Below are positions 8,280 through 17,616 of a DNA stretch of 64,000 bases, in pieces; the first letter of the stretch is position 1; the number at the start of each line of letters is the position of its first letter. The notes beneath the pieces are model-generated. The model saw nothing but the letters and a program-made list of their open reading frames with translations. It was not told the DNA's origin and did no database searches. Source of the stretch: Bradyrhizobium elkanii WSM2783 (GTDB taxonomy: Bacteria; Pseudomonadota; Alphaproteobacteria; Rhizobiales; Xanthobacteraceae); the NCBI RefSeq assembly GCF_000472865.1, contig NZ_AXAP01000013.1, forward strand, positions 66,617-130,616, read 5' to 3'. A program made the position numbers and the translations under genes.

Positions 8280-9632
8280 CTACGCCGCAGCAGCCGCAGC
8301 ATGGCCGAGTGCGGAGACGATGTGATCGACGACTTCCTCGACCAGGAGGCGGTCGTCGCCCTCGCCCATCACGCGGATCACCGGCTCGGTGCCGGAGGAG
8401 CGGACCAGGAGGCGACCGTGGCCGTTGAGCCGCTTCTCGGCGTCGACGATGGCGGACTTGACCTCGGCATCATCGAGCGGCCTGCCGCTGCGATAACGCA
8501 CATTCTTCAGGATCTGCGGCAGCGGATCGAAACGGTGGCAGACTTCCGACACCGGGCGGCGGAGCTTTTGCACCACGGCAAGCACCTGCAGCGCAGCGAC
8601 GAAGCCGTCGCCCGTGGTGGCGTAATCGGAAAGGATGATGTGGCCCGACGGCTCGCCGCCGAGATTGTAGCCATCACTCAGCATCCGCTCGAGCACATAG
8701 CGGTCGCCGACCGGCGTGCGCACCATGTCAAGGCCAATGCCCTGCAGGAAACGCTCGAGCCCGAGATTGGACATCACGGTGGTGACGATGCCGGGCTTGG
8801 CGAGCCGGCCCTCGTCCTTCCAGCTCTGCGCGATCACTGCGAGCAACTGATCGCCGTCGACCACATGACCGCGCTCGTCGACCAGGATCACGCGATCGGC
8901 GTCGCCATCGAGCGCAATGCCGATATCGGCGCGCATCTCGCGCACCTTCTTGGCCAGCGTTTCCGGCGCGGTGGAGCCGCATTCCTTGTTGATGTTGAAG
9001 CCGTCGGGCTCGACCCCGATCTGCACGACGTCGGCGCCGAGCTCCCACAGCGCTTCCGGCACCACCTTGTATGCGGCGCCATTGGCGCAATCGATCACGA
9101 CGCGGAGGCCATCGAGGCTCAATTCGCGCGGCAACGTGCGCTTGGCGAATTCAATGTAGCGGTCATGGACGCCGTCGATGCGGCGGGCGCGGCCGAGGCT
9201 CGCGCTCTGAGCGAGCCGGCGCTCGATCGGCTCGTCGAGCAGTTGTTCGATCTGCTTCTCGACGTCGTCGGAGAGCTTGAAGCCTTGCGGCCCAAACAGC
9301 TTGATGCCGTTGTCCTCGAACAGATTGTGGGAGGCTGAGATCATCACGCCGAGATCGGCGCGCATCGACTTGGTGAGCATCGCGACCGCCGGCGTCGGCA
9401 TCGGGCCGAGCAGCAGCACGTCCATGCCGACCGAGGTGAAGCCCGCGACCATGGCATATTCGATCATGTAGCCGGACAGCCGCGTGTCCTTGCCGATCAC
9501 CACGCGATGGCGATGGTCGCCGCGCTGAAATACCAGGCCGGCGGCCTGCCCCACCTTGAGTGCAAGTTCCGGCGTAATCAGACCATTGGCACGGCCACGA
9601 ATCCCGTCGGTCCCGAAATATTTACGGCTCAT
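8280..9632 (-). CDS. glmM: Phosphoglucosamine mutase
   Basis: This 450-aa enzyme interconverts glucosamine-6-phosphate and glucosamine-1-phosphate, feeding UDP-GlcNAc for peptidoglycan and LPS. It starts [13 protein letters not shown]. The phosphoserine loop ISASHN places the catalytic serine near residue 101. It also shows the metal-binding ALDGDADR, the sugar-binding GGEPSGH, and the C-terminal phosphate-binding RSSGTEP. All four alpha-D-phosphohexomutase signatures are intact. ATG 9632 is preceded by GGGGG. The frame remains open 12 codons upstream without support. An AT-rich promoter-like stretch lies at about 9720-9815. The ftsH and folP genes that often precede glmM are absent here. Confidence 0.97.
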   Translation of the reverse strand: MSRKYFGTDGIRGRANGLITPELALKVGQAAGLVFQRGDHRHRVVIGKDTRLSGYMIEYAMVAGFTSVGMDVLLLGPMPTPAVAMLTKSMRADLGVMISASHNLFEDNGIKLFGPQGFKLSDDVEKQIEQLLDEPIERRLAQSASLGRARRIDGVHDRYIEFAKRTLPRELSLDGLRVVIDCANGAAYKVVPEALWELGADVVQIGVEPDGFNINKECGSTAPETLAKKVREMRADIGIALDGDADRVILVDERGHVVDGDQLLAVIAQSWKDEGRLAKPGIVTTVMSNLGLERFLQGIGLDMVRTPVGDRYVLERMLSDGYNLGGEPSGHIILSDYATTGDGFVAALQVLAVVQKLRRPVSEVCHRFDPLPQILKNVRYRSGRPLDDAEVKSAIVDAEKRLNGHGRLLVRSSGTEPVIRVMGEGDDRLLVEEVVDHIVSALGHAAAAAA

Positions 9633-9719
9633 ATAACCCCCAAGTAAGGCCTGGGCTTCTCCAGCCACCTCAGCGAGAAGCCCGAAACGCCACCATGCAG
9701 GCGTTATAATGCGTCAGCC

Positions 9720-9815
9720 ACCAAGGCGGCTTCAAAATATATGATGAATCATTACCGTCGCCCGAAGGCAAGAGTTTAGGTTAATATATTGTAAAATAAT
9801 GTATATTTCGGAGGC
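9720..9815. promoter_or_regulatory. AT-rich upstream region of glmM
   Basis: This stretch is strikingly AT-rich against a roughly 64% GC background. It contains the inverted repeats ATGAT-GA-ATCAT and AATATA...TATATT. It lies between glmM (minus) and the 54-aa ORF that ends at 9849 on the same strand, so it probably contains the glmM promoter. No exact -35/-10 pair is assigned. Confidence 0.4.
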
Positions 9816-9848
9816 CGGGGTTCCTACGGACAGCGGCCAGCGGCGACT

Positions 9849-10022
<174 letters not shown>

Positions 10023-10118
10023 CTACTAGGTCGGATTTCGCGGGGGCGATTTGGCAGACGATCCAACCATGCTAGATGACGGCGCATTCGCGAAATACAA
10101 GACGGGCCGGGAGCGTCC

Positions 10119-11255
10119 ATGAAGCACATCACCTGCATCGAAGATCTGCGCCAGCTACACAAGCGCCGCGTGCCGAAGGCATTTTTCGACTATGCCGACC
10201 GCGGCTCCTATACCGAGGACACGCTGCGCGCCAACAGCGAGGATCTTCAGCAGATCAAATTCCGCCAGCGCATCCTGGTCGACGTCTCCAAGCGTGACCT
10301 CAGGACCACGATCCTGGGCGAGCCGGCCGCGATGCCGCTGATCCTCGCCCCTGTCGGCCTGCTCGGCATGCAGCATGGCGATGGCGAGATCTATGCCTGC
10401 CGCGCCGCACAGGCCGCCGGGATTCCGTTCACGCAGAGCACGATGTCGATCTGCTCGATCGAGGACATTGCGGCCGCCGTCGACAAGCCGTTCTGGTTCC
10501 AGCTCTACGTCATGAAGGACCGCGGCTTCATCAAGGCGCTGATCGAGCGCGCCATCGCCGCCAGGTGCAGCGCGCTGGTCCTCACCGTCGACCTGCAGGT
10601 GATCGGCCAGCGGCACCAGGACATCAAGAACGGCATGACCGTGCCGCCGGAATGGTCGCTGTCGAAACTGATCGATTTCGCCACCAAGCCTGCCTGGGTC
10701 TCGGGCGTGCTGCGCGGCAAGCGCCGCACCTTCGGCAATCTGGCGGGCCATCTCAAGATCGACCAGGACATCACGTCGCTGTCGACCTGGATCAATTCGC
10801 AGTTCGACACTTCGCTGAACTGGAAAGACATCGACTGGATCCGCAGCATCTGGCCGGGCAAGCTGATCCTCAAGGGCATCCTCGACGTCGAGGACGCGGA
10901 GATCGCGGCCAAGACCGGGGCGCAGGCGATCGTGGTCTCCAACCACGGCGGCCGCCAGCTCGACGGCGCCCCCTCCTCGATCGAGGTGCTGCCCGAGATC
11001 GTGGACGCCGTCGGCTCGCAGGTCGAAGTCATGTTTGACGGCGGCATCCGCACCGGCATGGACGTGATGCGCGCGCTTGCGCTCGGCGCAAAGTCCTGCA
11101 TGATCGGCCGCGCCTATGCCTACGGTCTCGGCGCCGGCGGACAGGCCGGCGTCACCGAGGCGATCAACGTGCTGGCGAAGGAACTGCTGACGACCATGGG
11201 CCTGTGCGGCGTCAACACCATCGCCGAGATCGACGACAAGGTGCTGGCGGTTTAG
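10119..11255 (+). CDS. lldD: FMN-dependent alpha-hydroxy-acid (L-lactate type) dehydrogenase
   Basis: This 378-aa flavoprotein oxidises an L-2-hydroxy acid, most likely L-lactate, to the 2-oxo acid and passes electrons to quinone or another acceptor. The FMN-dependent dehydrogenase fold is complete. Visible active-site residues are the Tyr in FFDYADRGSYTE, the Tyr in FQLYVMKDR, Asp in TVDLQVIGQRHQDIKNG, Lys in LILKGILD, and the catalytic His and substrate Arg in SNHGGRQLDG. ATG 10119 has GGGAGCG upstream. It stands alone between divergent neighbours and is followed by a type A repeat. Glycolate or mandelate oxidation cannot be excluded, so the symbol is tentative. Confidence 0.88.
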   Translation: MKHITCIEDLRQLHKRRVPKAFFDYADRGSYTEDTLRANSEDLQQIKFRQRILVDVSKRDLRTTILGEPAAMPLILAPVGLLGMQHGDGEIYACRAAQAAGIPFTQSTMSICSIEDIAAAVDKPFWFQLYVMKDRGFIKALIERAIAARCSALVLTVDLQVIGQRHQDIKNGMTVPPEWSLSKLIDFATKPAWVSGVLRGKRRTFGNLAGHLKIDQDITSLSTWINSQFDTSLNWKDIDWIRSIWPGKLILKGILDVEDAEIAAKTGAQAIVVSNHGGRQLDGAPSSIEVLPEIVDAVGSQVEVMFDGGIRTGMDVMRALALGAKSCMIGRAYAYGLGAGGQAGVTEAINVLAKELLTTMGLCGVNTIAEIDDKVLAV

Positions 11256-11283
11256 GTCAACACGCGCGCGATGCCGATTGATG

Positions 11284-11437
11284 TGCCCTCGCCCCTTGTG
11301 GGAGAGGGCAGCTCCGGCATCGGCAACGAGCGCGTTCGGGGTGAGGGGTTCTCTCCGCGAGTGGCGCCGCCCGCGGAGAGAACCCCTCACCCGTCGCGCA
11401 TTTCATGCGCGCCACCTTCTCCCAGAAGGGGAGAAGA
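11284..11437. repeat. Type A palindromic intergenic repeat, about 150 bp
   Basis: The element is flanked by CCCTCGCCCCTTGTGGGAGAG on the left and CTTCTCCCAGAAGGGGAGAAG on the right. Inside are GGTGAGGGGTTCTCTCCGCG and its inverted partner GGAGAGAACCCCTCACCC. The same architecture recurs at 16691-16848, 31765-31913 and 60699-60844. Confidence 0.9.
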
Positions 11438-11450
11438 CAGCAACCCGCAC

Positions 11451-12077
11451 TTACATCGGCGGTGTGATGCCGTCGCGGCCGACGCTGATGCGGTCGGCCT
11501 CGAGCGAGCCGTCGGGCGACTTTTTGGTGAATGCGATGATCTTGGCGCCCGCCTTGAGCTCGGACTTGTCGCCGGGGACGTAGGTCACGACAGGCGTATC
11601 GGGCGAGACCAGCATCTTCTTCTCGCCGTCCTTGTATTTGACGAGCAGCGTGTGGCCGTCATTGCTGACAACGGATTCGGCGACCGTCGCATTGGTCATG
11701 CTGCTGTTGGGGCGCGTGTCCCAGGGCCGCGAGCCCTCGCCGGTGCCGCGCATGTCCTCCGGGAAGACGTGAACCTCCACCGCTTTCGGCGTGCCGTCGG
11801 AACCCGGCACGGTGGTGGCGCCGATGAAGGAGCCGACCTTGATGTCGGATAACGCGATCTTGACGATGCCGGCGACACGCGCATCGCCCGTCAGATGCAG
11901 CTTGATCTCCTCGCCGCTGCGCGATTTGACCGCGAGCGTGTCGCCGTCGACGCTTTCGATGGTGCCGCGCAGGCGCGACGACACCGGCGGCTGCTGCGCG
12001 ATCGCATAAAGGGTTGATGCCGCAACCATGGCGACGGCAAACAGCGGGCGGGCGAGCGTGGAACGGTAGGGAGGCAT
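11451..12077 (-). CDS. Exported protein of unknown function, DUF5666-like
   Basis: This 208-aa protein has a signal peptide (RPLFAVAMVAASTLYAIAQ) and then small beta modules of the type RGTIESVDGDTLAVKSRSGE and VVSNDGHTLLVKYKDGEKKM. These resemble OB-like DUF5666 domains. It is expected to be periplasmic. No catalytic motif is visible. The ATG at 12077 gives MPPYRSTLARPLFAV. It is transcribed the same way as aroE upstream, with a 63-bp gap. Similar rhizobial proteins are sometimes labelled as metal transport components, but nothing in this sequence supports a transport role. Confidence 0.8.
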   Translation of the reverse strand: MPPYRSTLARPLFAVAMVAASTLYAIAQQPPVSSRLRGTIESVDGDTLAVKSRSGEEIKLHLTGDARVAGIVKIALSDIKVGSFIGATTVPGSDGTPKAVEVHVFPEDMRGTGEGSRPWDTRPNSSMTNATVAESVVSNDGHTLLVKYKDGEKKMLVSPDTPVVTYVPGDKSELKAGAKIIAFTKKSPDGSLEADRISVGRDGITPPM

Positions 12078-12140
12078 AGCGAGAGCTCCGGGTGGATCAT
12101 CTCTACAGAGACCCCGCTTTCGCGGCGATATTTCCTGCCC

Positions 12141-12983
12141 TCAAGCCTTTGTGAGATCGTTCTCGACCAGCGCACGCAGTTCCGGCGTCACTTGCGGGCG
12201 CTGGCCGAACCACAGTTCGAAGCCGCGCACCGCCTGGTGCAGGAGCATGCCGAGCCCGTCGGCCGTCTTCAATCCGCGCCCCTCGGCGGCTGCAAGCAGC
12301 GGCGTCTTCAGTGGAACATAGACGAGGTCAGCAACAACAGCATTTGACGGCAGCAAGCCGACGTCGAGCGCGAGCGCCGGCTGGCCGTGCATGCCGAGCG
12401 AGGTGGTGTTCACGAGCAGCCCTGCGCGCGGCAACAGATCGGCAAGCGCATCCCAGCCAGCCGGCTCGACGCGAGAACCGAACTGATCGGCAAGCGCGCG
12501 GGCGCGCTCGATGCTGCGATTGACGAGGTGAATGCGCTGCATGCCGCGATCGAGCAATCCGAACACCACGGCGCGCGCCGAGCCGCCGGCGCCGAGCACC
12601 AGCGCTTCCGTCGCCTGATCCCAGCCGGGCGCCGAGGCGTCGAGATTGTTGATGAAGCCTTCGACGTCGGTATTGGTCGAACGCAGCTCGCCGGCTTCGT
12701 ACCACAGCGTGTTGGCGGCGCCGACCGCGCGGGCGCGCTCGTCAGGCAGCGACAGCGCCAGCGCGCGCTCCTTGTGCGGGATCGTGACATTGGCGCCGAC
12801 GAAGCCGTGGAACGCGAGATGCAACACGAACTCGGCAAAGCCTTCCGGCGGGATCGCTTCGATGTTGTAGCCGCCCTCGATGCCGAGCTTCCTCAGCCAG
12901 TAGTGATGGATCAGCGGCGAGCGCGAATGCGCGGCCGGCCATCCGATCAGGCATGCGGCGCGGGCTTTGGTCGGTGCGGTCAT
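12141..12983 (-). CDS. aroE: Shikimate dehydrogenase
   Basis: This 280-aa enzyme reduces 3-dehydroshikimate to shikimate with NADPH in aromatic amino-acid synthesis. The substrate site shows HSRSPLIHHYWL and the catalytic Lys in NVTIPHKE; GAANTL and TNTDVEGF follow. The NADP domain has GAGGSARAV, with NRSIERA at the second strand. The C-terminal GLGMLLHQAVRGFELWFG is typical. I chose ATG 12983 (MTAPTKARAACLIGW). A GTG at 13025 overlaps the preceding stop by four bases and would add 14 residues. It follows the DUF1275 gene on the same strand. It lies outside the maf-coaE-dnaQ neighbourhood usual for alphaproteobacterial aroE, so a second copy may exist. Confidence 0.95.
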   Translation of the reverse strand: MTAPTKARAACLIGWPAAHSRSPLIHHYWLRKLGIEGGYNIEAIPPEGFAEFVLHLAFHGFVGANVTIPHKERALALSLPDERARAVGAANTLWYEAGELRSTNTDVEGFINNLDASAPGWDQATEALVLGAGGSARAVVFGLLDRGMQRIHLVNRSIERARALADQFGSRVEPAGWDALADLLPRAGLLVNTTSLGMHGQPALALDVGLLPSNAVVADLVYVPLKTPLLAAAEGRGLKTADGLGMLLHQAVRGFELWFGQRPQVTPELRALVENDLTKA

Positions 12984-13021
12984 TGCAGTCCAATCGGACA
13001 AGCAATGCGGACTGTCAACAT

Positions 13022-13654
13022 TCACTTATCCCGCACCGCGACGAACGCCGTAAGCACGACGGCGGCGCCAGCGGCGAACCAGACCGCGGACAGATTGAGG
13101 TGGAGATAAGCGAGCGCGCCGACGGTCGACCCCAGCACCAGTGCCGCCCATAGCAGGAGGTTCGGCAGCCAGGCCCAGCGCGGGCCGCCGGTCAGCGCCG
13201 CCCCAAGGAGTTGGCCAGCCTTGACCAGCGCGCCAGTGACATAGGTGAGGCCGAGGCCGGCGCCGCCGCGGATCTGGAACATCGCATTCTCCAGCCCCAT
13301 CGCGAACACGATGCCGCCGACCGCGGCCGTCGGCCAGCCGAATGTGTAGGCGAGCGCGGCGCCGACGAGCAGCAGCGCTTCCGTCAGCAACAGCCAGGTC
13401 TGGCGACGGCCGCCGCGCGCGAGCACGATCAGGCTGCCCGCCGCCGCGCCGAACACGAAGGTCACGATGATGCCGATGGTTTGCGCCGCCGCGAACCAGT
13501 TCGCCTCGGTCAGGTTGACGCCGAGACGCGTCGAATTGCCGCTCATGAAGGAGACGAACAGGCCGCCGAGATGCAGATAACCGATGCCGTCAAGATAACC
13601 GGCGAGCGCGCTCAGCGCGCAGGCCAGCGTCATGTTACGGCGCGAGTCAAGCAT
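13022..13654 (-). CDS. DUF1275 (YoaK-type) membrane protein
   Basis: This 210-aa integral membrane protein has about six hydrophobic segments. It opens with TLACALSALAGYLDGIGYLHLGGLFVSFMSGNST cut here into the motifs AGYLDGIGYLHLGG and SFMSGNSTRLG, the hallmark of DUF1275. A second signature is GLENAMFQIRGG with TYVTGALVKAG. The biochemical role of the family is unknown; a transporter-like function is suspected. The start ATG 13654 is three bases after the stop of the upstream GNAT gene, and its stop overlaps a possible GTG start of aroE, so this is a tightly packed three-gene unit. Confidence 0.92.
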   Translation of the reverse strand: MLDSRRNMTLACALSALAGYLDGIGYLHLGGLFVSFMSGNSTRLGVNLTEANWFAAAQTIGIIVTFVFGAAAGSLIVLARGGRRQTWLLLTEALLLVGAALAYTFGWPTAAVGGIVFAMGLENAMFQIRGGAGLGLTYVTGALVKAGQLLGAALTGGPRWAWLPNLLLWAALVLGSTVGALAYLHLNLSAVWFAAGAAVVLTAFVAVRDK

Positions 13655-13657
13655 GCG

Positions 13658-14446
13658 TCACGCCGTCCACTCGTAGACCTCTTTCTCGTAGGCTTCGGTG
13701 AAGCCGGCGCGCAGCAGATTGCGGTACGAATGTTCCAGCATGTACATGGTCTCGGAGACCTGCACTCTGCAGCCCATCTGCTCGGCACGTTCGACCCGCT
13801 TCGCAATCAGCGCCTGCTGCGCGCCGCGCTTGCGATGGCTTTCGGCTGTGGTCGCGGCCAGGAGATAGCCGATGTCCTCGAACAGGCAGAGCGCGGCGAT
13901 CGCCACCGGCTGATTGCCGTCGAACGCCATGTAGTGAACGAAGCCCCTGCGGCCGGCCGAGCGCGCATATTCCGGCCACAGCGTGTCGCCGAGCTGATCG
14001 CGCGCAGCGTCGATCTCGTCGGTGGTCACCTCGCGGATGCTGAGATCTGTGGCGAAATGAAGCGGCGAACAGGCCGTGCGCCACAAGGTCGGATATCCGG
14101 TGCGACGCGCGCGCGACAGGCCGCCCGCCTCGAGCCGCGCCCGCATCACGTCCATATCGGGACCCGGGCTCAACCAGACGAAGAAGCGCTTCACACCCTC
14201 AGCCGTGAACAGATCGATGAAGCGCGGGACCGCATCATCCGCCATCGCGGGATCAGCGCCGCAGAGATAGACGCGATTGAGATTGGCGGATGGAAAGGGC
14301 GCCTGACGTTCGGGATCGATGGTCACGTAGCAGTGACCGAACGGCGGACCGTCGAACTGCCGGCGCACGAGGCGGTAGGGCTGACAACGGCCGTCCAGCC
14401 ATTGCGTCAGCCGCCGCATTTTCAAGGAGAGATCGACAACGTCCAT
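13658..14446 (-). CDS. GNAT-family N-acetyltransferase, two-lobed
   Basis: This 262-aa protein has a divergent N-terminal half (QWLDGRCQPYRLVRRQFDG, then NRVYLCGADPAM). The C-terminal half is clearly GNAT, with VHYMAFDGNQPVAIAALCLF followed by the acetyl-CoA loop ESHRKRGAQQALIAKRVERA and ending YRNLLRAGFTEAYEKEVYEW. Two lobes suggest a tandem GNAT with a degenerate first domain. The substrate is unknown. It is the first gene of a minus-strand group with the DUF1275 gene (3-bp gap) and aroE. ATG 14446 is the only sensible start. Confidence 0.87.
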   Translation of the reverse strand: MDVVDLSLKMRRLTQWLDGRCQPYRLVRRQFDGPPFGHCYVTIDPERQAPFPSANLNRVYLCGADPAMADDAVPRFIDLFTAEGVKRFFVWLSPGPDMDVMRARLEAGGLSRARRTGYPTLWRTACSPLHFATDLSIREVTTDEIDAARDQLGDTLWPEYARSAGRRGFVHYMAFDGNQPVAIAALCLFEDIGYLLAATTAESHRKRGAQQALIAKRVERAEQMGCRVQVSETMYMLEHSYRNLLRAGFTEAYEKEVYEWTA

Positions 14447-14497
14447 GGCGATGCGGGGATCATGACCCTAGATCCGGGGCCATGATCCTAGCAACAC

Positions 14498-16546
14498 TTA
14501 TGCCGCCACGCGATGCGCCGCAATAATTTGATCGGCGGTCCGGCCGGTCACTTCAGCCATGTGATCGAACTGCCGGGTGAAGCTGCCGGCGCCGGCGGTG
14601 GCCGAGCGGAGTTCCACGATCAGGTCGCCGATTTCGGCTTCCGGCATGGTGGCGCGGACGCAGTCCCAGCCCGCCCAGCCCTCGCGGGTGTCGAAACCGA
14701 GGATCTGGCCCCGCCGCGCCGACAGGATCGCGTTGATCTTGGCGGTGGCGTCGGTCGGGCAGACGATTTCGACCATGTGGATCGGTTCCAACAGCACCGG
14801 ATGACAGTTCGGCAGCGCCTCGCTGACACCGATCCGCGCTGCGGTGCGGAACGCGAGATCGGAGGAGTCGACGCTGTGGTAGGAACCGTCAGTCAGGCAC
14901 ACATGGACGTCGACCACGGGAAAGCCGAGCGGCCCCTTCTGCAGGCCGTCGACCACGCCTTCTTCGACCGCGCCGATATAGTTCCGCGGCACTGCACCGC
15001 CGACCACGGTCTCCTCGAAGCTGAAGCCGGAACCGCGCGGCAAGGGCTTCACCTCGAGCACCACGTCGCCGAACTGACCGTGGCCGCCGGACTGCTTCTT
15101 GTGCCGGCCGCGCTGGGTGATCGGTTTCCGGATGGTCTCCTGATACCCGATCGCAGGTGGGTGCGATTTGACGTTGACGCCGAAGCGGTCACGCAGCCGT
15201 TCCACCGCGACGCGCAGATGCATCTCGCCCTGCCCCCACAGCACGGTATCGTGCGTGCGTGCGTTCTGGATCTGGGTCAGCGACGGATCCTCCTCGTTCA
15301 GCCGCAGCAGCGCCTGCCCGAGCTTGACGTCGTCCTTGCGGTCGGTGGCCGCGACCGACATCGCGAGCACCGGCGAGGTCGGCTCGACCTTCACCAGCGA
15401 GGGCGGCGCGGTCTTGCCGCTCGCCACGGTGTCGCCGGTCTTGATCGCATCGAGCTTGCCGAGCGCAACCGTATCGCCGGCTTCCGCGGAGGCGCGCTTG
15501 GTGTCGAACGCGCCGCCAGCGGCGAGGATACCGGAAACGCGGCCGGTCTCGCCGGACGAGGAGGTCAGCGTCGCGCCATCGTCGAGACGGCCGGCGAGCA
15601 GCCGCGCCAGCGACAGTTTGCCACCGTGCTGCAAATGCACCGTCTTGAACACGTAGGCGAGCGCATCCTTGGTTTCGGGGGCGCCAAGGCGCTTGGCGGT
15701 GTCGGCGATACCGGGCGATTCATGACGCAACGCCTTCAGCAGGCGCAGCACGCCATTCTCGCGCAGCGCCGAGCCGAGCAGCACCGGGCAGATCACGCCT
15801 TCGCGCAGTTCGCGGGCGAGATCGTCGAACACGGCATCGCGCGGCGGCTGGATGTCCTCGAGCAACTGCTCCATCAGCGCGTCGTCATGGTCGGCGAGCT
15901 TCTCCAGCATCGAGAAGCGCGCTTCCTTCTCGCGATCGAGATTGCCGCCTTCGAGCGCGACCACCTCCGACGGCTTGTGCTCGCGATAAACGAAGGCGCG
16001 TTCCAGCGCCAGATCGACGAAACCCTCGATCAGATCGCCGTTCCATATCGGAATTTGCCTGAGCACCAGCGGCACGCGCGAGGCCGGCTGCAGCGTCGCG
16101 AGCGTCTCGCGGACGCGCTTGTTGGCGCGATCGATCTTGTTCAGGAACAGGAAACGGGGAATGGCGAGCTCTTCCAATTCGCGCAGGATGAGCTGCAATT
16201 GCGGCAGCTTCTTCTCGTCGGCCTCGCAGACCACGACCGCGGCATCGACCGCGGGAAGCGCCATGCGCATGTCGTGCGCGAATTCGACCGAGCCGGGACA
16301 ATCGAGGAAGGTGTAACTGTCGCCCATGAAGGTCGTGGTGGCGGCGGTAAGACCGACGCTCATCTTGTGATTGCGCGCTTCCGCACTGGCATCGCCAACG
16401 GAAGTTCCGGCATCGACACTGCCGGCTGTCCGGATCGCACCGGTTCGCGCCAAGATCGCTTCGAGTAGTGTGGTCTTACCGCTTTGGAAAGGGCCCACCA
16501 GTGCGATGCACCGTGGACCTCGGGGACTTCTGACGTCTTGTCCCAT
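14498..16546 (-). CDS. Elongation factor G-like GTPase (EF-G paralogue)
   Basis: This 682-aa protein has the EF-G domain order. The G domain carries G1 GPFQSGKTT, G3 DCPGSVEF, G4 NKIDRA and G5 GSALRENG. Domain II, the RRM-like domains III and V, and a domain IV with GGHGQFGDVVLEVKPL and YIGAVEEGVVDGL follow. Switch I is divergent (SAEARNHKMSVGL replaces the usual ERGITI stretch). That marks the EF-G-like paralogue group rather than the translocase encoded with rpsL/tufA. The role is probably ribosome-associated but not established. ATG 16546 has GAGGAGAC upstream; 60 further in-frame codons run into a type A repeat and are spurious. Confidence 0.92.
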   Translation of the reverse strand: MGQDVRSPRGPRCIALVGPFQSGKTTLLEAILARTGAIRTAGSVDAGTSVGDASAEARNHKMSVGLTAATTTFMGDSYTFLDCPGSVEFAHDMRMALPAVDAAVVVCEADEKKLPQLQLILRELEELAIPRFLFLNKIDRANKRVRETLATLQPASRVPLVLRQIPIWNGDLIEGFVDLALERAFVYREHKPSEVVALEGGNLDREKEARFSMLEKLADHDDALMEQLLEDIQPPRDAVFDDLARELREGVICPVLLGSALRENGVLRLLKALRHESPGIADTAKRLGAPETKDALAYVFKTVHLQHGGKLSLARLLAGRLDDGATLTSSSGETGRVSGILAAGGAFDTKRASAEAGDTVALGKLDAIKTGDTVASGKTAPPSLVKVEPTSPVLAMSVAATDRKDDVKLGQALLRLNEEDPSLTQIQNARTHDTVLWGQGEMHLRVAVERLRDRFGVNVKSHPPAIGYQETIRKPITQRGRHKKQSGGHGQFGDVVLEVKPLPRGSGFSFEETVVGGAVPRNYIGAVEEGVVDGLQKGPLGFPVVDVHVCLTDGSYHSVDSSDLAFRTAARIGVSEALPNCHPVLLEPIHMVEIVCPTDATAKINAILSARRGQILGFDTREGWAGWDCVRATMPEAEIGDLIVELRSATAGAGSFTRQFDHMAEVTGRTADQIIAAHRVAA

Positions 16547-16690
16547 ATTGCCGTCTCCTCGTCTGGAGCTCGGCCCTTGATTGGGTCGGCAATCAACAAT
16601 GCTCCGCCCGTCGCGGGCGTTTGGCAAGCGGGAACACGCGCGAAAACGTCGCTGCGTTGCGATGTAATGCAATGAAGCGTGCACGACTCC

Positions 16691-16848
16691 TTCCCTTCTC
16701 CCCTTGTAGGAGAAGGTGGCGCGCATGCAATGCGCGACGGATGAGGGGTTGTCTCCGCGGGCGACAGTGCTCGTGGAGAGGACCCCTCACCCAAACGTGT
16801 TGGTGGCCCGCGCCTGAGCTGCCCTCTCCCACAACAAGGGGAGAGGGC
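16691..16848. repeat. Type A palindromic intergenic repeat
   Basis: CCTTCTCCCCTTGTAGGAGAAG on the left pairs in style with CCCTCTCCC...GGGGAGAGGGC on the right; GATGAGGGGTTGTCTCCGCG and GGAGAGGACCCCTCACCC lie inside. It fills most of the 366-bp gap between the EF-G-like gene and the DUF992 gene. Confidence 0.9.
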
Positions 16849-16912
16849 GCGTCAACTGGCACTGCGCACGCATGGCTTGGATGGTGGGCGCGACGCTTTG
16901 CCCATGCTTGTC

Positions 16913-17395
16913 TTAGCGTCCCGGCCGGAGTTCCAGGCTCGCTAGGCCGGCGGCGACGTTGAGGCCGACCTGGCCCTGCAGGCTCAGCGGCTGCAGCGCG
17001 ATCGAATTGTTGGAGCCGCCGACCAGCACGTTGCCGCCGACACCGACGCCGAGCGTCGCGCTGCCCTGCGCACCCGCATAATTGCCGGAGAGGTCACCGG
17101 GCCCGATGCGCGAGACTGGCGCGTAGACGCCCCAGGCCAGCGCCGTCTCCTCGGTGATGCCGATATCGAGGCCCACCTTCTGGATTGTCGCGATATAGCG
17201 GTCCTCCGGTACGCCCTCGGCGCGCAGCACGCAGCCGAGATGAGTGACCGACCCCACGATGAAGCCGACGCTGGCGCCGCCGCGGCATTCCAGAACGCCA
17301 ACCCGCACGCGCTCTGGCTGCTGCGCGCTGGCGCCGGCGATGAGGGATGCGAGCATGACGATGGCCGTGCCCGCGCGAAAGACCAAGCGACGCAT
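16913..17395 (-). CDS. DUF992 exported protein
   Basis: This 160-aa protein has a signal peptide (MRRLVFRAGTAIVMLASLIAGASA, cleaved before QQPERV). The DUF992 pattern follows: VRVGVLECRGGASVGFIVGS, then LGCVLRAEG, with two cysteines likely to form a periplasmic disulfide. The rest is glycine-rich beta (GNYAGAQGSATLGVGVGGN, NVLVGGSNNSIALQPLSLQG). Function is unknown; the family is common in Rhizobiales. I chose ATG 17395 because GGAGAT precedes it. It is a monocistronic gene between a repeat element and the aspartate aminotransferase. Confidence 0.9.
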   Translation of the reverse strand: MRRLVFRAGTAIVMLASLIAGASAQQPERVRVGVLECRGGASVGFIVGSVTHLGCVLRAEGVPEDRYIATIQKVGLDIGITEETALAWGVYAPVSRIGPGDLSGNYAGAQGSATLGVGVGGNVLVGGSNNSIALQPLSLQGQVGLNVAAGLASLELRPGR

Positions 17396-17566
17396 GAAGA
17401 TATCTCCGGCTGAAAAAATCTGACGTGAGGTGAGACGAAGGACCGCGCGCCCGCCCGCGGCGCGTGTTCGTCTATGCCACAAGCTTCAAGGCAGTGCCAG
17501 ATTGGCGACACAAGCAAGTTGTACCGCGTCGTCATCTTCAGGACATACGGTGCGAAGCCAGATCGG

Positions 17567-17594
17567 CCCCTCCGTCACTGCGCTCGCAATGACG
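17567..17594. repeat. Fragment of type D repeat
   Basis: TCCGTCACTGCGCTCGCAATGACGG matches the end arm of the type D elements at 27901-28021 and 37061-37138. Only one arm is present. Confidence 0.5.
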
Positions 17595-17616
17595 GCGGAG
17601 AGAGAGCGTGCGAACA

